A stretch of 64,000 nucleotides of DNA, taken from positions 620,001 through 684,000 of the forward strand of contig NZ_CP062948.1 of NCBI RefSeq assembly GCF_014898175.1, read 5' to 3'. The DNA is from Bifidobacterium lemurum. GTDB taxonomy: Bacteria > Actinomycetota > Actinomycetes > Actinomycetales > Bifidobacteriaceae. The notes under the pieces are model-generated. The model saw only the letters and a list, made by a program, of their open reading frames with translations, searched no databases and had not been told where the DNA came from. Positions within the stretch are counted from its first letter, which is position 1; each line of letters starts with the position of its first letter. Positions 27,173 through 37,100 of this stretch are shown in pieces. Both the position numbers and the translations under genes were made by a program.

Positions 27173-28231
27173 TCACCGGGGCAGCACGCCCACGTCCGCG
27201 GTGCGCACCACATGCTCCACTCCGTCGTCGGTACGCACGGTGAGCGACGCGTCGGCGTTCAGCGCGATCGCCTCGCCCTCCAACGTGCCGCCGTCCACGA
27301 AATGCGCCTCGACCCTGCGTCCCAGCGTCCAGCTCTTCGCGGCGGCCTCGTCGCGCAGGGCGGCGCTTTGGCCCTGCGGATCTTCGATGAACATGGTGAT
27401 GCGACGCTTGAGCGATGAGACGATGCCCGCGGCGATCATATCGCGCATCACCGCCCCGTCGGGCAGTCCCGCCACATGCAACTGCAGCGAGGTGGACTGC
27501 GGCGTGGGCAGGTTGGATGCCGAAAGGTTGAGATTGAGGCCGATACCGAAGATGATCGCGACACGCTCACCGTCGGCCGCGCTTTCGCCCGACATGTTCC
27601 GGTCAGTCATATTATCCGCGCCGCCCGCGCCGCCCACACCACTCGCGCCGTCCATGACACTCGCATCGTCCGCGCCACTCGCATCGGACGCGTCGTCTGC
27701 CTGAGACAGCGACAGCGGCACCAGTTCGGCGAGGATGCCGCCGAGTTTGAGCCCGTGCACGAAGATGTCGTTCGGCCATTTGAGCGTGCGCGAGCAGTCG
27801 GGTTGGTTCGGCCGCGCGCCGCATTGGCTGATCGCCTTGTCCAATCCGTCGAGCACGGCAAGTCCGGCGATCATCTGCAGCCATCCGTTCACCGATTCGT
27901 CCGTGGCGATCGCACGCGGCGCCACAGTGGCGAAGGAGACGGTGAAAGACTCCCCCGGGCGGCTCACCCAGGTGTGGTCGAGCCGGCCACGCCCGGCGGT
28001 CTGCATATCGGCGGCCACCACGGCCACCGGAACTCCGCCGTGTCCGCCGTCCGTCAAGCCGAGCGCGTCGGCATCCACGAGGTTGCGCGCCAACGAATTC
28101 GTGGATTCGGTCTGCGTCATCGCCACCATATGGTCGGCCACATGTTCGGTCCGGGGCATGCGGGGCGTCATTGCCTTCAACATTGTCATCATGGTTGACA
28201 CAGTAGTCGAAGTCGTCTGATTTGACGACAT
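27173..28231 (-). CDS. birA: Biotin--[acetyl-CoA-carboxylase] ligase
   Basis: This enzyme activates biotin as biotinyl-AMP and attaches it to the lysine of the carboxylase carrier domain (here in the AccA-like protein at 42.5 kb). The catalytic core is seen in TQTESTNSLAR, the biotin loop AGRGRLDHTWVSRPGESF, LKWPNDIFV and the GGILAEL and GIGLNLN strands. There is no N-terminal DNA-binding domain, so it is a mono-functional type. A 45-residue low-complexity insert (ADDASDASGADDAS and GGAGGADNMTD) separates GGILAEL from GIGLNLN. The start at 28231 lies only 12 bp after the acpS stop, so the pair is cotranscribed; later ATGs such as MTPRMPRTE are possible starts. Confidence 0.93.
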   Translation of the reverse strand: MSSNQTTSTTVSTMMTMLKAMTPRMPRTEHVADHMVAMTQTESTNSLARNLVDADALGLTDGGHGGVPVAVVAADMQTAGRGRLDHTWVSRPGESFTVSFATVAPRAIATDESVNGWLQMIAGLAVLDGLDKAISQCGARPNQPDCSRTLKWPNDIFVHGLKLGGILAELVPLSLSQADDASDASGADDASVMDGASGVGGAGGADNMTDRNMSGESAADGERVAIIFGIGLNLNLSASNLPTPQSTSLQLHVAGLPDGAVMRDMIAAGIVSSLKRRITMFIEDPQGQSAALRDEAAAKSWTLGRRVEAHFVDGGTLEGEAIALNADASLTVRTDDGVEHVVRTADVGVLPR

Positions 28232-28243
28232 CGACGGCGATGT

Positions 28244-28738
28244 CTAGCTCATCATCCGCTCGAGTGGCGATTCGTCGGCGGAGCTTTTGTCGTTCGGGTC
28301 ACGCCGCACCAGAATCACCACGGCACCGGCGATAAGGCCGTCATGGCTCAGGGAGATCAGCCAGCCGGGCTCGCCGTCGCTCCACGCCAGTGACGTGCGC
28401 AATGTCTCCTCCACGTCCTCGCTCAACACCACGCGGGGTCGCCCGCGCTGGTCGTCGAGGATTTCGATGCTCTTCCACGGGAAGTCATCAAGCGTGTATG
28501 GGCTGGGCCGCTCCCCCAGCGCTTCCTCCCACGCTTTGAGCACCGCCTCCTTGCCGGCCCACTTGGCGGCGAGGTGCACGGTCGCGCCATCGCCTTTGAC
28601 CGACGCAAGACGTAGCGCCTGATGCATCTCACGCGCGGAAAACAGCTTGCGCATGCGGGTGCCGGGTTCGGCCAACTGCTCATCCAATGCCGCGACATCC
28701 ACCACGTCGTACCCAAGCCCCATGCAATTCGACACCAT
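28244..28738 (-). CDS. acpS: Holo-[acyl-carrier-protein] synthase
   Basis: AcpS transfers 4'-phosphopantetheine from CoA to the ACP domain of the fatty acid synthase. GLGYDVVDV holds the metal-binding Asp, RKLFSAREM and AAKWAGKEAVLKA the second conserved block. ISLSHDGLIAGAVVI is the usual end. The start at 28738 (MVSNCMGLGYDVVDV) or ATG at 28723 is likely, since the open frame further upstream runs through a terminator hairpin. It stands apart from the FAS polypeptide, whose C-terminus is the ketosynthase and holds no such domain, as is usual for bacterial type I FAS. Confidence 0.92.
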   Translation of the reverse strand: MVSNCMGLGYDVVDVAALDEQLAEPGTRMRKLFSAREMHQALRLASVKGDGATVHLAAKWAGKEAVLKAWEEALGERPSPYTLDDFPWKSIEILDDQRGRPRVVLSEDVEETLRTSLAWSDGEPGWLISLSHDGLIAGAVVILVRRDPNDKSSADESPLERMMS

Positions 28739-28769
28739 GCGACTAAGCATAGCGGCAAGAAACGCCCAC

Positions 28770-28815
28770 TTCCGTAAAACAGCCGATAACATACATTATC
28801 GGCTGTTTTACGGAA
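28770..28815. terminator. 19-bp perfect hairpin after amylosucrase-like gene
   Basis: The arms ttccgtaaaacagccgata (28770-28788) and its exact complement (28797-28815) enclose eight bases. The AAAAC/GTTTT borders around a GC-rich core make it an intrinsic terminator that works in both directions. It separates the GH13 gene from acpS. Confidence 0.85.
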
Positions 28816-28885
28816 ACACGAATTCAGCCGCGCAAGGCCAGCTGCCAGACCCATTCGAGAAACGATTGCGACGCAGCCGGACCCC

Positions 28886-30712
28886 CTACTGGCGCAGAAT
28901 CAGCGCCTCGTAGGGGGCCAGATCGGCGCTGGGCTGCAGCACCACGCCGGCGGCGCTGTCAAGCCAGGCGGTCTGGGGCGCGTTCGAGAAGTTGAACAGG
29001 CCCAGCAGCGTGCCGGAGTCCGTCTTGCGCACCACGGCCAGCACGGAATCGTTATGCGCGTCCCATGTGGTCACCCACGCGTCGGCCGCGAAACAAGGAT
29101 CGGAGCGCATCGCGCGCAGATCGGCCATCCCCTCCCACAACCGGTTCTGCAGGGTGCCGGGCTGCGAGCGCAACGCGGCTTTCTCCCAGTCGAACTTGCT
29201 GCGGTGCAGGTTGCGGCTGTCTTCGATGCGGTCGGGATCCTCCTTGTAGTCCCAGCCGTTGAGCTGGGCGATCTCGTCGCCGCAGCTGAGCATCGGGAAG
29301 CCGCGCAGGAACGCCATCGCCTTGTGCATGAGCAGGTCGCGGTTCACGGCCACGTCGAGCGCGGGCCTGTCGTGCGTGATCAGGGCGCGTTCGATGCCGC
29401 ACAGGCTGGCCGTGGTGCCGCAGCTGCGCGCGTCTCCGCTGGCTTCGTCGTAGTTGTAGAGCTCGCCCATGGCCCAGCTGCCGGGCACCGCGCCCTCGTA
29501 GAAATGGTAGAGGAATTTCTTGTGCTTGAGCGGGTCGATGCCGAGGCGCTCCTCCTCGGGTTCGTCGAGGCCCCAGCCGATGTCGTCGTGGCAGCGCAGA
29601 TAGTTGACGAACCAGCAGTTTTCGGGCAGGGCGTTGAGCTTGTCGATCTGCGTTTTGAGCAGGCGGGTGTCGCCGTTGGCGAGCGCGCTCCACAGGTTCA
29701 CCATGATGGAGACGTTGTAGAGCATATGGCATTCGGGGTGTTCGGGGGTGCCGAAGTAGGCGGCGAGCTCCTTGGGCGCCATCACCACCTCGCCTTTGAG
29801 CACCACGGCCGGGCAGACGCATTCGAGGGCGATGCGCAGCATGCGCACGATGGTGTGCACCTGCGGCAGGTTGCGGCTGTTGGTGCCGAGCTGCTTCCAG
29901 ATGTAGGGCACGGCGTCGATGCGCAGCACCTCCACGCCGAGGTTGGCGAGATTCAGCGCGCTGGCGAGCATGGCGACGAGCACCTTGGGATTGCGGTAGT
30001 TCAGGTCCCACTGGAAGGGGTAGAACTGGGTCATCACCCACTTGTTCATACGCTCGTTCCACGTGAAGTTGCCGGGCGCGGAGTTGGGGAAGACCTGCGG
30101 GACGACCGCGTCGTACTGGTCGGGGATGGTGCGGTCGTCATAGCAGAAGTAGTAGTCCTGATATTCAGGGTCGCCGTTCTGCGCGGCTTCCGCCCAGCGG
30201 TGGGATGAGGCGGTGTGGTTCATCACGAAGTCGAGACACAGGCTGATGCCGGCTTTGCGTAGTTTCGCGGTGAGGTTGGCGAGGTCTTCGTTGGTTCCGA
30301 GCGTGGGGTCGACGTTGTTGAAGTCCTCCACCGCGTAGCCGCCGTCGTTGGCGGGATGGGGCATCTGCAGCAGCGGCATGAGATGCAGGTAGGTGAGCTT
30401 CTGCTCTTCGAGATAGTCGATTTTGTCGGCGAGTTTTTTCAGGTCTCCGGCGAAGAGGTCGGTGTATAGGGTCATGCCGAACATGTCGCCGCGCTTGTAC
30501 CATTCGGGGTCGGATTCGCGGGCTTCATCCAGCGCTTTGAGGTCGGCGGGGCGGGCGGCGTAGGTCTGCGCCATCATCGTTTCGAGGTCGTCGAGCGCGG
30601 TGGGGTCGTCGTATAGCTCCATGAACAGCTGCTCGAGCTCGTCGTGATGGCGGGCGAGGCGAGCGCGGAAGATCTCGTCGGCGGTTTCGACTGCGGGTGC
30701 GGACGGCTGCAT
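28886..30712 (-). CDS. Amylosucrase-like GH13 glycoside hydrolase
   Basis: This is an alpha-glucan-active enzyme of GH13, closest in motifs to subfamily 4 (amylosucrase or sucrose hydrolase), which uses sucrose to build glucan or hydrolyses it. VEVLRIDAVPYIWKQLG carries the nucleophile Asp, VLKGEVVMAP the acid Glu, and YLRCHDDIGW the His-Asp-Asp seen in amylosucrases. The N-terminal helical part (about residues 1-90) is also typical. The start at 30712 follows AAAGGAG and gives 608 residues; no signal peptide, so it acts in the cytoplasm. Three phased dyads at 30884-30986 lie upstream. The gene sits between acpS and FAS without obvious functional link. Confidence 0.88.
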   Translation of the reverse strand: MQPSAPAVETADEIFRARLARHHDELEQLFMELYDDPTALDDLETMMAQTYAARPADLKALDEARESDPEWYKRGDMFGMTLYTDLFAGDLKKLADKIDYLEEQKLTYLHLMPLLQMPHPANDGGYAVEDFNNVDPTLGTNEDLANLTAKLRKAGISLCLDFVMNHTASSHRWAEAAQNGDPEYQDYYFCYDDRTIPDQYDAVVPQVFPNSAPGNFTWNERMNKWVMTQFYPFQWDLNYRNPKVLVAMLASALNLANLGVEVLRIDAVPYIWKQLGTNSRNLPQVHTIVRMLRIALECVCPAVVLKGEVVMAPKELAAYFGTPEHPECHMLYNVSIMVNLWSALANGDTRLLKTQIDKLNALPENCWFVNYLRCHDDIGWGLDEPEEERLGIDPLKHKKFLYHFYEGAVPGSWAMGELYNYDEASGDARSCGTTASLCGIERALITHDRPALDVAVNRDLLMHKAMAFLRGFPMLSCGDEIAQLNGWDYKEDPDRIEDSRNLHRSKFDWEKAALRSQPGTLQNRLWEGMADLRAMRSDPCFAADAWVTTWDAHNDSVLAVVRKTDSGTLLGLFNFSNAPQTAWLDSAAGVVLQPSADLAPYEALILRQ

Positions 30713-30883
30713 GCGATAACTCCTTTGTTGCGTATGGTGCGGACGCATACGTCGGCGTATGCGATCTGAGGGATAGTGTAACTCGCCCCGCAAGCGCTGT
30801 TCAACCGGTTCGAGACGTGTCGCAGGACTCTTCGCCGCAACGCGGATTCTCGGATTCCCGTGCGTGAATACGCAGTGACCACT

Positions 30884-30986
30884 CCAATTTCTTCCATACA
30901 AGAAATTGGGGCGTATTTCGACACGAATTTCTTGTATAGAAGAAATTAGGTGCCAAAATGGGGATTTCTTCTTGTATGGAAGAAAT
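30884..30986. promoter_or_regulatory. Three phased dyads (aatttctt...aagaaatt) upstream of GH13 gene
   Basis: Dyads lie at 30884-30909 (ccaatttctt / aagaaattgg around six bases), 30926-30947 (aatttctt / aagaaatt around six) and 30964-30986 (atttcttc / gaagaaat around seven). Their centres are about 40 and 39 bp apart, close to four helical turns. They look like operators for one dimeric regulator. Apart from these and the hairpin at 31004-31087, 30713-31102 shows no gene. Confidence 0.65.
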
Positions 30987-31003
30987 AAGCGGCGCTAAGA
31001 AAG

Positions 31004-31087
31004 CAACGATTTAACCACCGCAACGAGAAGGCTCCCGGTTTTCCGCGGAAAATCGGGAGCCGAACTCGTCAAGTGGTTAAATCGTTG
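31004..31087. terminator. Nested hairpin after FAS
   Basis: Outer arms caacgatttaaccac (31004-31018) and its complement (31073-31087) enclose an inner hairpin (ggctcccg...cgggagcc, about 31030-31061). It lies just after the FAS stop and probably ends that transcript. The outer arms are related to those at 20711-20786. Confidence 0.65.
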
Positions 31088-31102
31088 TCAAACGCCTACC
31101 GC

Positions 31103-34100
31103 TCAGGCTTCGAAGAAGCCGCTCGCGCCCAAACGGGCGTCAGCATTCAGCAGCATGGCCTTCTCCACTTCGTGCGCGTCGTAGCCGCGGCCGTTCTCGC
31201 GGAATCGACGGTTGTCGATCGGCTCGTAGAGCGCGGCGTGGCCCATCATGCCTTCCTCGAGGCGGCGCTGACCGGCGGCGAGACGCGCGTTCGCACGCCC
31301 GCGCCAAGCCTCCAAAGCCTCAAGGCCGGCGGTGTTGGCCACGGCGGCTTCGAAGGCGCCCGGGTTCACAATCGCGGCGAAACCGCTCACGTGTCCGAAG
31401 CCGAGGGAGGTCGCCAGACCGGCCTTGACCGGGCCAGCCGCGCCGATGTTGAGCGGCTTGGTGACCCACACCATATGGTCGTCGCGCTCCAGTTTCGGAT
31501 CGACGCAGTCGAGCGCCGCGTTGGCCGGCACCACGCCGGAGCCGAACAGCTGGGTCAGGCCGTTGACCTGGAAGATGCAGGCACCGCCCTTCGCATGGCC
31601 CGTGACCGTCTTCTGCGAGATGACGAACAGCGGGTTGCCCTCCGTGCGCCCGATGGCGTGGGCGAGCGTGTTGTGCAGCTCGGATTCGTTCGGGTCGTTC
31701 GCGTTGGTGGAGGTGTCGTGCTTGGACACCACGGCGATGTCGTCCGGGGTGACGCCCAGCTTGGCCAGGTCGCGCGCCAGCTTGGAGTCGCGTCCGCCGA
31801 GGCCCGCAGCCAGAGCGCCCAGTCCCGGCGCGGGGATGGAGGTGTGCGCGCCGTCCGCGAAGGAGTGGATGTATCCGACCACGCCGGCCACCGGCAGTCC
31901 CATCCTCAGGGCGATGTCGCCGCGCGTGAGCAGCACGGTGCCGCCGCCCTGGGATTCCAGGAAGCCGCCGCGGCGACGGTCGTTCGCGCGCGAGAAGAAG
32001 CGCGCGTCGATGCCCTTGCCGTACATTTCGGCGGAGTTGGCGGTGGCGTTCATGTTGCCGAAGCCGATCACGGATTCCACGCCGATGTCGTCGATCGCGC
32101 CGGTGACCACGAAGTCGGCCTTGCCGAGGGCGATCTTGTCGAAGCCCTCCTCCAGCGAGACCGCGGCGGTGGCGCAGGCGGAAACCGGCTGGATCATGTT
32201 GCCGTAGCCGCCGATGTAGCTTTGCATCACATGCGCGGCCACGACGTTCGGCAGGGCCTCCTGCAGGATGTCGGTCGGGATTTCGTGGTTGAGGAACCGG
32301 TCGAGGTAGAGCTTGCGCATGGAGTGCATGCCGCCGAAACCGGTGCCCTGCGTGCTGGCGACCATCGACGGATGCACGGCCTGCAGCACCTCGGTGGGCG
32401 TGAAGCCCGCGGAGAGGTAGGCGTCCACGGTGGTGACGATGTTCCACAGCGCGATCGGATCCACGGCACCGACCATGGAGGCGGGGATGCCCCACTTGAC
32501 CGGGTCGAAACCGGTCGGGAACTGGCCGCCGACCGTGCGGGTCATGGTGGCGCGGCGCGGCACGCGGATCATCGAACCGGCGTGACGGGTCACGCTCCAT
32601 TCGCCGGATTCCGCGTCCGGCGCGATGGTGGTGTGCGCCTCGTCCAGCTTGACGTATTCCTTGGCGATGGCCTCGGTGGGCACGGCGAAGGTCACGTCGT
32701 GGTCGAGGAAGACCTCGGCCTCCTCCTCGTCGGCGCCGTCCTTGTAGTCGGATCCCATGCCCTCTTCGAAGGGGCGGATGCCGGAGCGGGCCACGACCTC
32801 GTCGTGGTAGCGCTCGTGGATGTCCTCTTCGGGCACGAGGGTGCCGTCGGCGTCATACCAGCCGGGCGTGGGCGAATCCTGCCAGGAGAGCAGGCCCATA
32901 TTCCACGCGAGTTCCAGCACCGCTCCCGCGGACAGCTCGACCGTGCCGTCGGAGTGGATGCCGAGTTCCGCTTCGAAGCGCGTACGTCCGGAACCCCACG
33001 GTCCCAGCTCGCCCACGGAGACGATGACGATCTGGTCTTCGGGACGCGCGGTCACGCCCTGCCAGTCGGCCAGGTCCACCTTCGGCTGGATCGGGACGTG
33101 CGGACTCGGCAGCGCCTTGATCAGCACGCCGGACTGCTTGGCGTCGGGGCCAACCTCGTCCTTCCGCCCACTCTCCTTCGATGCCATATCCTGCATCGCT
33201 TCGGCACGCAACGCCTTGATGTCGATCGGCTCGTTGCCCAGTCCGCCGGTCAGGTCGGCGTCGATCGGGGCGAGCGCCGCCTGTTCGCGGGATTCCAGGG
33301 AGGCCAGGTCGAGCAGCTTCACCGAGATCTCCTCGGTGGAGTAGGTCTTGAGGCCGTGACGCTCCACCACCTCGACCAGCGGGTCGTTGCCGCCCATGAG
33401 TCCGGTGCCGCGCACCCAGCCGATGCGCGGGTGGGCGAAGGTCACGCGCTCGCTCCATATCTTTTCGGCGCGGGCGCGGTTGACGATCGCGTCGAACGCG
33501 CTTTTGACCTCGCCGTACGCGCCGTCGCCGCCGAAGATGCCGCGGTTCGGGGAGCCGGGCAGGATGACATGCAGCTTGTGCTGCACGTTGGTGTCGGCGC
33601 CGATGGCCGAGAATCCGGCGATCGCGCGTTCCACGCCCCACAGCATCAGGCGCGCCTGCGATTCGAACAGTTCGCCCGAATCGGCCAGGGTGCCGTGCAC
33701 CGGCGGGGCCGCGAACGGGAAGAACAGGCTCGGCTCGTAGGCTTCCTTGAGGATGGTGGTGGTCGCGCCGGAGGTCTTCTTCTGCACGTTGCCCACCCAG
33801 TTCACCAGGGCGTCCACATCGCGGTAGCTCGAGAGGTTCGCGGGCACGAGCCACAGCTTGGCCTCACCGGTGGCGTGCTCGCGGTAGGCCTGCTTGGCCC
33901 ATGCTTTGACGCTCGGCTTGAAGCTGTGCGAGGTGGCGATGACGGTCGCGCCGCCGGCCAGCAGTCCCACGACCACCTGCGCGGCGATCGAGTTGGGGGC
34001 CACGCCGGTGACCACGGCGATGTCGCCTGCGAACCGCGTCTGCGAGCCCTCGGCGGAGCGCAGCGGGGTCAGCGCCTCGTTGGCCACGCGGTCGAAAGCG

Positions 34101-37100
34101 TCGGCCAGCTCGCGCTTTCCGGCGGACTGCGCCTTGGCGGCGAACCACTTGGCTTCGTCGACCACGGCTTTGCCGAGTCCGGCGAAGCTGCCGGACAGCG
34201 CGGAGGCGTCGTCGTTGTAGAACGCGCGGGCGAGATCCTCGCGGGCGGAGGCCCAGCGGTCATCGAAGAGAATGGCCTTGTCGGCGTCGAAACGCGGTTC
34301 GACCTGCTTGGGCCAGTCGGAGCCGAGTTCGGCTTCGACGGCGGCCACCACCGCGGCGTTCTCGTCGAATTCGGTTTCGGCCACGGGAGCGCTCACGCCC
34401 AGCTCGCCCAGGATGAAACGGGCGGTGGAGGCGAGCACGCCGTTGGGGCCGGTCACCTGTTCGGCGAAGGCGTTCAGCGCGGCGGAGTCGACCACGGCAC
34501 CGCCAGCCGCGCCACCGGCGCTCGGCAGGGCCACGTTCACGCCGTTGGCGGCGGCGACCTTCTGCACGGCCGCGTCGATCAGCTCGTTCGCGGCGGAGGC
34601 GTTGGACGCGGCCGCGGTCGGCAGGCCGGCCAGCTCGCCGCCGCGGGAGCTCGCACCCTCACGCGTTTCGAGCACCAAGGCGGCGACCACATGCGAGGCC
34701 CAGCCGGAGCCCAGCTGCCAGACGTCGGTGACGCGCTTCTCCACGCCGGCGACCTTGATGCCGGCCGCGCCGAGCAGACCGCGCACGCGGTCGCGCACGA
34801 TGTCGCTCAACACCGGACCGAAGGCCTTGTAGTTGGGGGCCACCTTGTTGACCAGCGCGCTCAACGCGTCGATGCTCGCCTCGGCGGCACCGTCGACGCT
34901 GGCCACGCCCAGCTCGGAGCTGATGTCCATAAGCAGCTGGTTGCGACGGCTGGAGACGCCGTTGGTCAGGGTGTCGGTGGTGTCGTTGCCGCCGATCTGG
35001 TCGGGGCGCACCTTGGCCGAGTAGGCCAGCAGCGTGGCGATGGCGTCGGAAGCCTTGAAGGGGATGTCAACAATGGACGACCCTAAAACGGCACCGGATG
35101 CCGGAGCGGAGGGCTCGGCGACGGGAACCGCAGCGGCAGGCACGGCCTGAGCGACCGGAGCCGGGGCATCGGCGGCCACGGAAGCCGCAGCGGCAGCCAC
35201 AGCAACCTCCTCAACCTCATCCTCCACCTCAGCGGCCAGAGAATCGGTGTCGGTCATGTACACGCGGCCCTCGTCGCGGCCCACGTTGTACACGGTCACG
35301 TCACGGCCGGCGAATTCCGGCAACGCCAGCGTCTTGGATGCGAGGTTGGCGAGCGTCGGCGAGTTGCCGAGGCCGACCTCGACGTATTCCTCGACGCCCA
35401 GTCCGCCCTGCGTCTCGCTGCCGAACAGCAGCGCCTGGGTTTCGATCCAGCGCACCGGGGAGGCGAACTGCCAGGAGAGCAGTTCGGTGAGCAGCAAGCG
35501 GCCGAGCTTCTGGTCGTCGGCGGCGTAGGAGTCCCACACGGCCGGGTCGGCCAGCGCGGCCTGGATGCGCTCGGAGGGCACGACCTCGAGGATCTTCGCG
35601 GCGAATTCGCGGGTCATCTCGAACGGCGCGGCCACGAGGTTCGGAATATAGCGCCCTTCAAGGCGGCCGCGGTAGTCGATATACGCCGGCAGCAGCGCGT
35701 CGAGCTTGTCGCGGAATTCCGGCACGCCCTTGCGCAGCAGCGTGGAGTGGAACGGCACGTCGATGCCGGGCACCAGCATGAACGCCTTCCTGCCGCCGTA
35801 TTCGGCCACACGGCGCGCGGAGTCGGCCTGCAACGCCTTGAGTCCGGCGATGGTGCCCGCCACCGCGTACTGCTGGCCGGCGAGGTTGTAGTTCACGATT
35901 TCAAGGAATTCGCCGCTGGCTTCGGCCACGGAGGCGACGTATTCCTTGACGTGCGCGTCGTCCACGCCGAACTGGTTGGGTCGCAGCGCGCCCATGCGGT
36001 AGTTGGAGCGGCCCTGCGCGTCGCGTTCGATGAGATGGTGCATGGTGGAGCCGCGGTGGAACACGAGTTCCAGCACGGTTTCCAGCGGGATCACGTCGGC
36101 GAAGGAGCTCAGCGCGTTGTATTCGCCCAGCGAATGGCCGGCGAAGTAGGCGGGCCAGATGTCGGCGCCGGCTTCGCGCAGACGCGCGGTCTGGGCGAAG
36201 GCCACGGTGGCGAGCGCCACCTGCGTGAACTGGGTGAGGTTGAGCAGGCCTTCGGGGTGACGGTAGGTGACGCCGTTGGCGGTCAGTTCCTTGGGATTGT
36301 CGCGCACGAGGCCGAGGATCGAGAATCCGAGACGGGTGCGGGTGAGCTGGTCGGCGCGCTCCCACACGTCGCGTGCGGCCGGGGACTTGGCGCGCTCGTC
36401 GAGCACCATGCCCTGCGACTGGATGCCCTGGCCGGGGTATACGAAGGCGGACTTGGGGGCGCGGGCGATGGCGGTGGCGCGCGAGACGAGCTGTCCGTCG
36501 ATACGGCAGGTCACTTCGAGGGCGAGACCGCCGTGGCGCACCTTGCCGACGCGTTCGACGCTGATCTCCACTTCGTCGTCGAGCTGGACCATGCCGTACA
36601 TGTTGTAGGTCCAGCCGGCGATCTCGTAGTGCGCGCCTTTCTCGTCCACGGCCTGGGCCACGTGCTGGGCGGTGGCGGACAGCCACATGCCGTGCACGAG
36701 CGGGGCCGCGAGGCCGGAGATTCGCGAGCCGCGCACGGAGGTGTGGATCGGGTTGAAGTCGCCCGAGGTGCGCGCGAACGCGGTCATCTCGTGCGGCGCC
36801 TTCACCTTGACGCGGCGCAGCATACGCCTCGGCGTGGGTTCGACCGTCTCAAAGCGGATGTCTCCGTCATGCCGGACGGAACTCGCCCCCTCCTGCCGGA
36901 CGGAACGCTCCCCCTCCTCGTCACGCTGAGCAGAACTCGTCTCTTTCCCAGCATGCCGGACGGAACTCGCATCCTCCCCGTCATGCCGGGCGGAACTCGC
37001 CCCCTCCTCGTCATGCTGAGCGGAGCGCAGCGCAGTCGAAGCATCCCCCGCGCCCATCACACGCAGCAGGTCGCCATACTCCGGCGCCTCGCTCGGCAGC

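Noticed and set aside
29054..30208. Plus-strand frame of 384 codons opposite the GH13 gene
   Set aside because: No domain or start signal; all GH13 motifs lie in the minus-strand frame.
31073..35086. A plus-strand open frame of over 1300 codons opposite FAS
   Set aside because: Its peptide is a low-complexity His/Gly/Arg/Val mixture with no domain, and it mirrors codons of the well-supported FAS on the other strand. High GC produces such shadows.
36865..37049. CRISPR array (regular 30-bp units)
   Set aside because: The units have no unique spacers, stay in frame within FAS, and match an intergenic repeat family. No cas genes are present in the window.
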